Source: a virus
Virus record (IMG/VR): IMGVR_UViG_3300002503_000015
Coordinates: 18,867-42,354 of that record
Length of the DNA: 23,488 nucleotides
Direction: 5' to 3' (one strand)
Made by a program: the position numbers and the translations under genes. The notes beneath the pieces are model-generated. The model was not told where the DNA came from and did no database searches. It saw only the letters and a list, made by a program, of their open reading frames with translations. This document shows positions 21,506-23,488 of this stretch, in pieces. Numbering within the stretch: the stretch's first letter is position 1; the number at the start of each line of letters is the position of its first letter.

Positions 21506-21692
21506 CTCGATTTAATTCTCCCACCAGCTTGGAAGTAGGTACACCTACCACCGTATTACCTAACATCTGAGCAATGGCTGTATCGTTATCCTCGAAATCT
21601 GTGATGACCAATATGGTCAAGCTTAGCAATGTATCCCCAATGTCAACACTGCTGTCCACAGCAATTTCCACGTCGCCAATCTTTACCTTCAT
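21489..21692 (-). CDS. Small acidic protein of unknown function
   Basis: 67 aa, acidic. Begins with a beta hairpin pattern (KVKIGDVEIAVDSSVDIG) and continues with TLLSLTILVITDFEDNDTAI, a hydrophobic strand or helix. No membrane signature long enough to be sure. It shares ATGA with the upstream zinc-type gene and overlaps the methyltransferase by 17 bp. Could be a small phage inhibitor or subunit. No family recognised. Confidence 0.45.
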   Translation of the reverse strand: MKVKIGDVEIAVDSSVDIGDTLLSLTILVITDFEDNDTAIAQMLGNTVVGVPTSKLVGELNRDAKPA

Positions 21693-21919
21693 CGACTAAT
21701 TCCCACCTTATATTTTAATAATTTTTCCACTACTTTTTGATTAAAATTAAATCCGCTGGCACTGGCCATAGTTACATCTCTGATCAGTTCTTTCCATTCT
21801 GCCCGCTCCAAGCCAACATAGATGATATCATGGCTGAGCGTGCACTTATCACAAGCAACCTCGTTATCATAAGATTTTCCACAATGCTTACAGATAAATT
21901 CTTCCTTAACTTGGCGCAT
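21689..21919 (-). CDS. Small zinc-binding protein candidate
   Basis: 76 aa. CKHCGKSYDNEVACDKC (residues 10-26) holds two CxxC pairs 10 residues apart, a compact zinc ribbon or C4 finger, followed by a histidine at 30. The rest is helical (ERAEWKELIRDVTMA, QKVVEKLLKYKVG). It shares ATGA with the next gene and overlaps the previous one by 14 bp. It is probably a nucleic-acid- or protein-binding regulator. Confidence 0.6.
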   Translation of the reverse strand: MRQVKEEFICKHCGKSYDNEVACDKCTLSHDIIYVGLERAEWKELIRDVTMASASGFNFNQKVVEKLLKYKVGISR

Positions 21920-22187
21920 CGAGTAATTTCTTGGTGGTCGTAGCTTCTCTGATGGCTGCTTGAACCACTTTATCCACGGTGTTGTACAGGTCTTCGAAGG
22001 TTTCAGAAGTAAAAGTCAGACTCTTTTCGGCTTTTAGTTCGTACCTACCACCCTCACCGTCGGTAACCAAAACCTTAGTATAAACATCGAAGGTTTGTTC
22101 GTCGTCTTCTTTGGATTCTAATTCCGTAACCGCCAAAACATAACGGTCATTCCAACCAAACCCGAATTCGCTATTCAATCTCAACAT
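21906..22187 (-). CDS. Beta-then-helix small protein, unknown function
   Basis: 93 aa. Strands in RYVLAVTELES, FDVYTKVLVTDGEG and RYELKAEKSLTFT are followed by a C-terminal helix (TFEDLYNTVDKVVQAAIREA). No motif recognised. AGGAG is 7 nt before ATG 22187, a good start. It overlaps the previous gene by 17 bp and the next by 14 bp, as in the rest of this block. Confidence 0.55.
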   Translation of the reverse strand: MLRLNSEFGFGWNDRYVLAVTELESKEDDEQTFDVYTKVLVTDGEGGRYELKAEKSLTFTSETFEDLYNTVDKVVQAAIREATTTKKLLDAPS

Positions 22188-22356
22188 TTTCTGTCTCCTC
22201 TAAAATATTTGCATCTGGAAAACATATATAATATAGTTCTAAGATATTAAGTAATGTGTCGATAGCCCCTTGGTAATAAGGATTAGCCCCATCTGCATCA
22301 TGATATGTTCTGTACAGAGTTAGAAGTTGCCTCAACCCCTTCCTAAAGTCATTCAT
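22171..22356 (-). CDS. Small helical protein, unknown function
   Basis: 61 aa from ATG 22356 (MNDFRKGLRQLLTLYRTYHD). Mostly helical with a hydrophobic, tyrosine-rich second half (DTLLNILELYYICFP) and an acidic tail. ATG 22356 follows the RNase H stop by one base and has GGGG 7 nt upstream, so it is preferred over ATG 22389, which would overlap RNase H by 32 bp. No family recognised. Confidence 0.5.
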   Translation of the reverse strand: MNDFRKGLRQLLTLYRTYHDADGANPYYQGAIDTLLNILELYYICFPDANILEETENVEIE

Positions 22357-22357
22357 T

Positions 22358-22726
22358 TCAATGCCCCAAAAATTGTTTGCTTTGGTCACCAGGCCACCAG
22401 ATTAGTTTACAATCTATCTGTCCGATAAGGTCGGAAGCCCTTTGGTAAAAAGGTTTCAAGCTCTCAGAGCTAACCTGCCACAAGCCATTTAATTGATTGA
22501 TCACTAATCTGGAATCACCTAGAATCAAGACTTCTTCGCCTGAATAATTTGATTGTAAAGATTCCAATGCGCGAATAAGAGCAAGGTATTCGGCTTCGTT
22601 GCTTGTTTTGACCTGCTCACTGATTCTATTCCCACGACCGATTAATTTATCGCCTTTAAAAATCAGGAACGAAAAATAAGTTCCTTGTTTATTTTTACCA
22701 CCATCAAATACGAGAATATAGCCCAT
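22358..22726 (-). CDS. RNase H-like protein, short C-terminus
   Basis: 122 aa from ATG 22726. The core has the ordered acidic residues of RNase HI: D8 in ILVFDGG, E46 in TSNEAEYLALIRALE, and D71 in LILGDSRLVINQL. WWPGDQ near the end resembles the last conserved strand, but the protein stops before the fourth acidic residue that usually follows (N-x-x-AD). This could be a reduced family member, and activity is uncertain. ATG 22783 upstream lies in the HNH gene; ATG 22726, one base past that stop, fits the fold better. In phages, RNase H helps remove primers and RNA-DNA hybrids. Confidence 0.75.
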   Translation of the reverse strand: MGYILVFDGGKNKQGTYFSFLIFKGDKLIGRGNRISEQVKTSNEAEYLALIRALESLQSNYSGEEVLILGDSRLVINQLNGLWQVSSESLKPFYQRASDLIGQIDCKLIWWPGDQSKQFLGH

Positions 22727-22727
22727 A

Positions 22728-23204
22728 TTATAAATGACGCCAAGTTCTATTATGTTTAATGTGCTGAACAGTTGTCTCACCAACTGAATATTTAAGTGCT
22801 AATTTAATGCTGGACAAATTACTTTGTCTAATTTCCAAAACTTCTTTTTCAGTCAATCTTGATCGACCATTCCGTTGACCAAATGATGACCTGCCCTTAT
22901 TAACCATGTCAGATAAGTTATCCTTATAAGTCCCTGTAAATAAATGGTTTGGATTGACACATTTTCGGTTGTCACATCTATGACATATACATAATCCTTC
23001 AGGTATTTCCCCGAAATGCAACATCCAACTAAAGCGGTGCGCTAGAACTTGTTTTGAGTTGGCCCAAAATTGGCCATAACCTCCATACAATAAAGCTCCC
23101 TTCCATTCCCAACAATCACTGTTCTTATCAACTTTATTCCAAAATCTGTTTATTACATCTTGATTGATTTCTGTTTCATTAAACTTAGTATTTTTATAGC
23201 CCAT
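22728..23204 (-). CDS. HNH homing-type endonuclease
   Basis: 158 aa with the HNH layout: CWEWKGALLYGGYGQFW (31-47), AHRFSW (55-60), H75 with CHRC (74-77), C82, and NPNHLFTGTYKDN (84-96) with the last histidine. The C-terminal LTEKEVLEIR (117-126) plus VGETTVQHIKHNRTWRH (141-157) is the DNA-binding repeat found in phage free-standing homing endonucleases. It is expected to cut a specific site and spread itself. It starts directly after the stop of a 37-codon membrane peptide and ends one base before RNase H. Because the host gene is not visibly interrupted, it is a free-standing insertion. Confidence 0.88.
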   Translation of the reverse strand: MGYKNTKFNETEINQDVINRFWNKVDKNSDCWEWKGALLYGGYGQFWANSKQVLAHRFSWMLHFGEIPEGLCICHRCDNRKCVNPNHLFTGTYKDNLSDMVNKGRSSFGQRNGRSRLTEKEVLEIRQSNLSSIKLALKYSVGETTVQHIKHNRTWRHL

Positions 23205-23318
23205 TTAATGCCCGCCAAGATACGTGATTATCACCGCCAATGCTAGAATTAGAATTATTATGGCCCCAATAGTGTAACACCCCTTTGGATCACTCGGTGG
23301 TGTATTTACGCTGAACAA
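23205..23318 (-). CDS. Single-helix membrane peptide (37 aa)
   Basis: TTG 23318 to TAA 23205. The peptide has 16 polar residues (LFSVNTPPSDPKGCYT) and then one strongly hydrophobic run IGAIIILILALAVIITYLGG, a clear membrane helix, ending in His. It follows the upstream TAG without a gap; GGAG lies about 14 nt before the TTG, rather far, so the start is uncertain. It could be a small membrane protein such as a holin-like or inhibitor peptide. The long hydrophobic run in frame is the reason for listing it. Confidence 0.45.
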   Translation of the reverse strand: MFSVNTPPSDPKGCYTIGAIIILILALAVIITYLGGH

Positions 23319-23488
23319 CTAACTGGTTCTCACTCCTATATAATTTAATGCATCTGGAACTACTTCTACTAAATCCTTGCCGGGCACAACTACCACATCA
23401 CAATCCATAAATCTAATTATAGAGTGTGGCCTTTGGTAGACTTTTTGGGACATGTGCAACAGCAATTCTAGATAATTTTTATAACCCA
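23319..23488 (-). CDS. Small protein, 5' end at the window edge
   Basis: Frame open from the right edge to TAG 23319. The visible 55 residues read GYKNYLELLLHMSQKVYQRP at the start and FMDCDVVVVPGKDLVEVVPD later, with NYIGVRTS at the end. The outermost two bases (TG on the minus strand) could be the end of an ATG start, because the sequence matches the start of the HNH gene (ATGGGCTATAAAAAT). If so, the protein is 56 aa and nearly complete here. It appears to be alpha/beta with the strand DVVVVPG; no family recognised. Confidence 0.5.
   Translation of the reverse strand, partial: GYKNYLELLLHMSQKVYQRPHSIIRFMDCDVVVVPGKDLVEVVPDALNYIGVRTS

Noticed and set aside
22358-22389. Frameshift that would give RNase H its missing end
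   Set aside because: The other frame reads TKANNFWGIEMND, which does not restore N-x-x-AD, and the next gene has its own start after the stop.
22728-23204. Group I intron carrying the HNH gene
   Set aside because: RNase H has its own intact start and the upstream peptide its own stop, so no split gene is visible; the HNH gene reads as free-standing.

Overview
The window is one long, densely packed, single-strand gene array from a tailed double-stranded DNA phage (Caudoviricetes). Every supported gene reads on the minus strand, so transcription runs from high to low coordinates. Large terminase, portal, prohead protease/scaffold and major capsid protein appear in the usual head-module order. 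Genes touch or overlap by a few bases, often through TAATG or ATGA junctions. DNA is AT-rich (roughly 40% GC by eye), apart from a GC-rich patch in the fibre region. TGA is used as a normal stop, so the standard bacterial code applies. The host cannot be named from the sequence.

In transcription order: (1) 23488-18181, a nucleic-acid and accessory region with an edge-truncated small ORF, a one-helix membrane peptide, an HNH homing-type endonuclease, an RNase H-like protein, several small unknowns (one with a CxxC pair), a beta-class DNA methyltransferase, a Cas4/RecB-like PD-(D/E)XK nuclease with four cluster-type cysteines, two genes overlapping by 83 bp, and two cysteine-pair proteins. (2) 18181-17476, a 54-codon gene running into tRNA-Pro(UGG), then a shortened tRNA-Trp(CCA), then about 370 nt of gene-free DNA full of complementary segments that I read as a structured RNA, closed by an intrinsic terminator. 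(3) 17467-10402, the packaging and head module: large terminase carrying a LAGLIDADG intein inside its nuclease site, a zinc ribbon protein, portal, a small gene, protease fused to a coiled-coil scaffold, a probable decoration protein and the major capsid protein, ending at a strong intrinsic terminator. (4) 10384-6546, connector-type and fibre-type small virion genes, including a 418-codon fibre candidate with GC-rich DNA.

(5) 6535-1, directly behind the virion genes, eight consecutive genes that look like a glycan-building and glycan-decorating set: a zinc-containing sugar C-methyltransferase, a DUF4254-like small protein, a sulfotransferase-like protein, an FkbM-type O-methyltransferase, a GT9-like enzyme, a GT8 plus methyltransferase fusion, a GT2 and a GT4 cut by the left edge. 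At least four glycosyltransferase folds, three methyltransferase domains and one sulfotransferase are translationally coupled. The simplest reading is that the phage builds or edits a methylated, possibly sulfated, glycan late in infection, either on its own virion or on the host surface. This is the strongest candidate here for an undescribed system. The structured RNA beside the tRNAs and terminase is the second.
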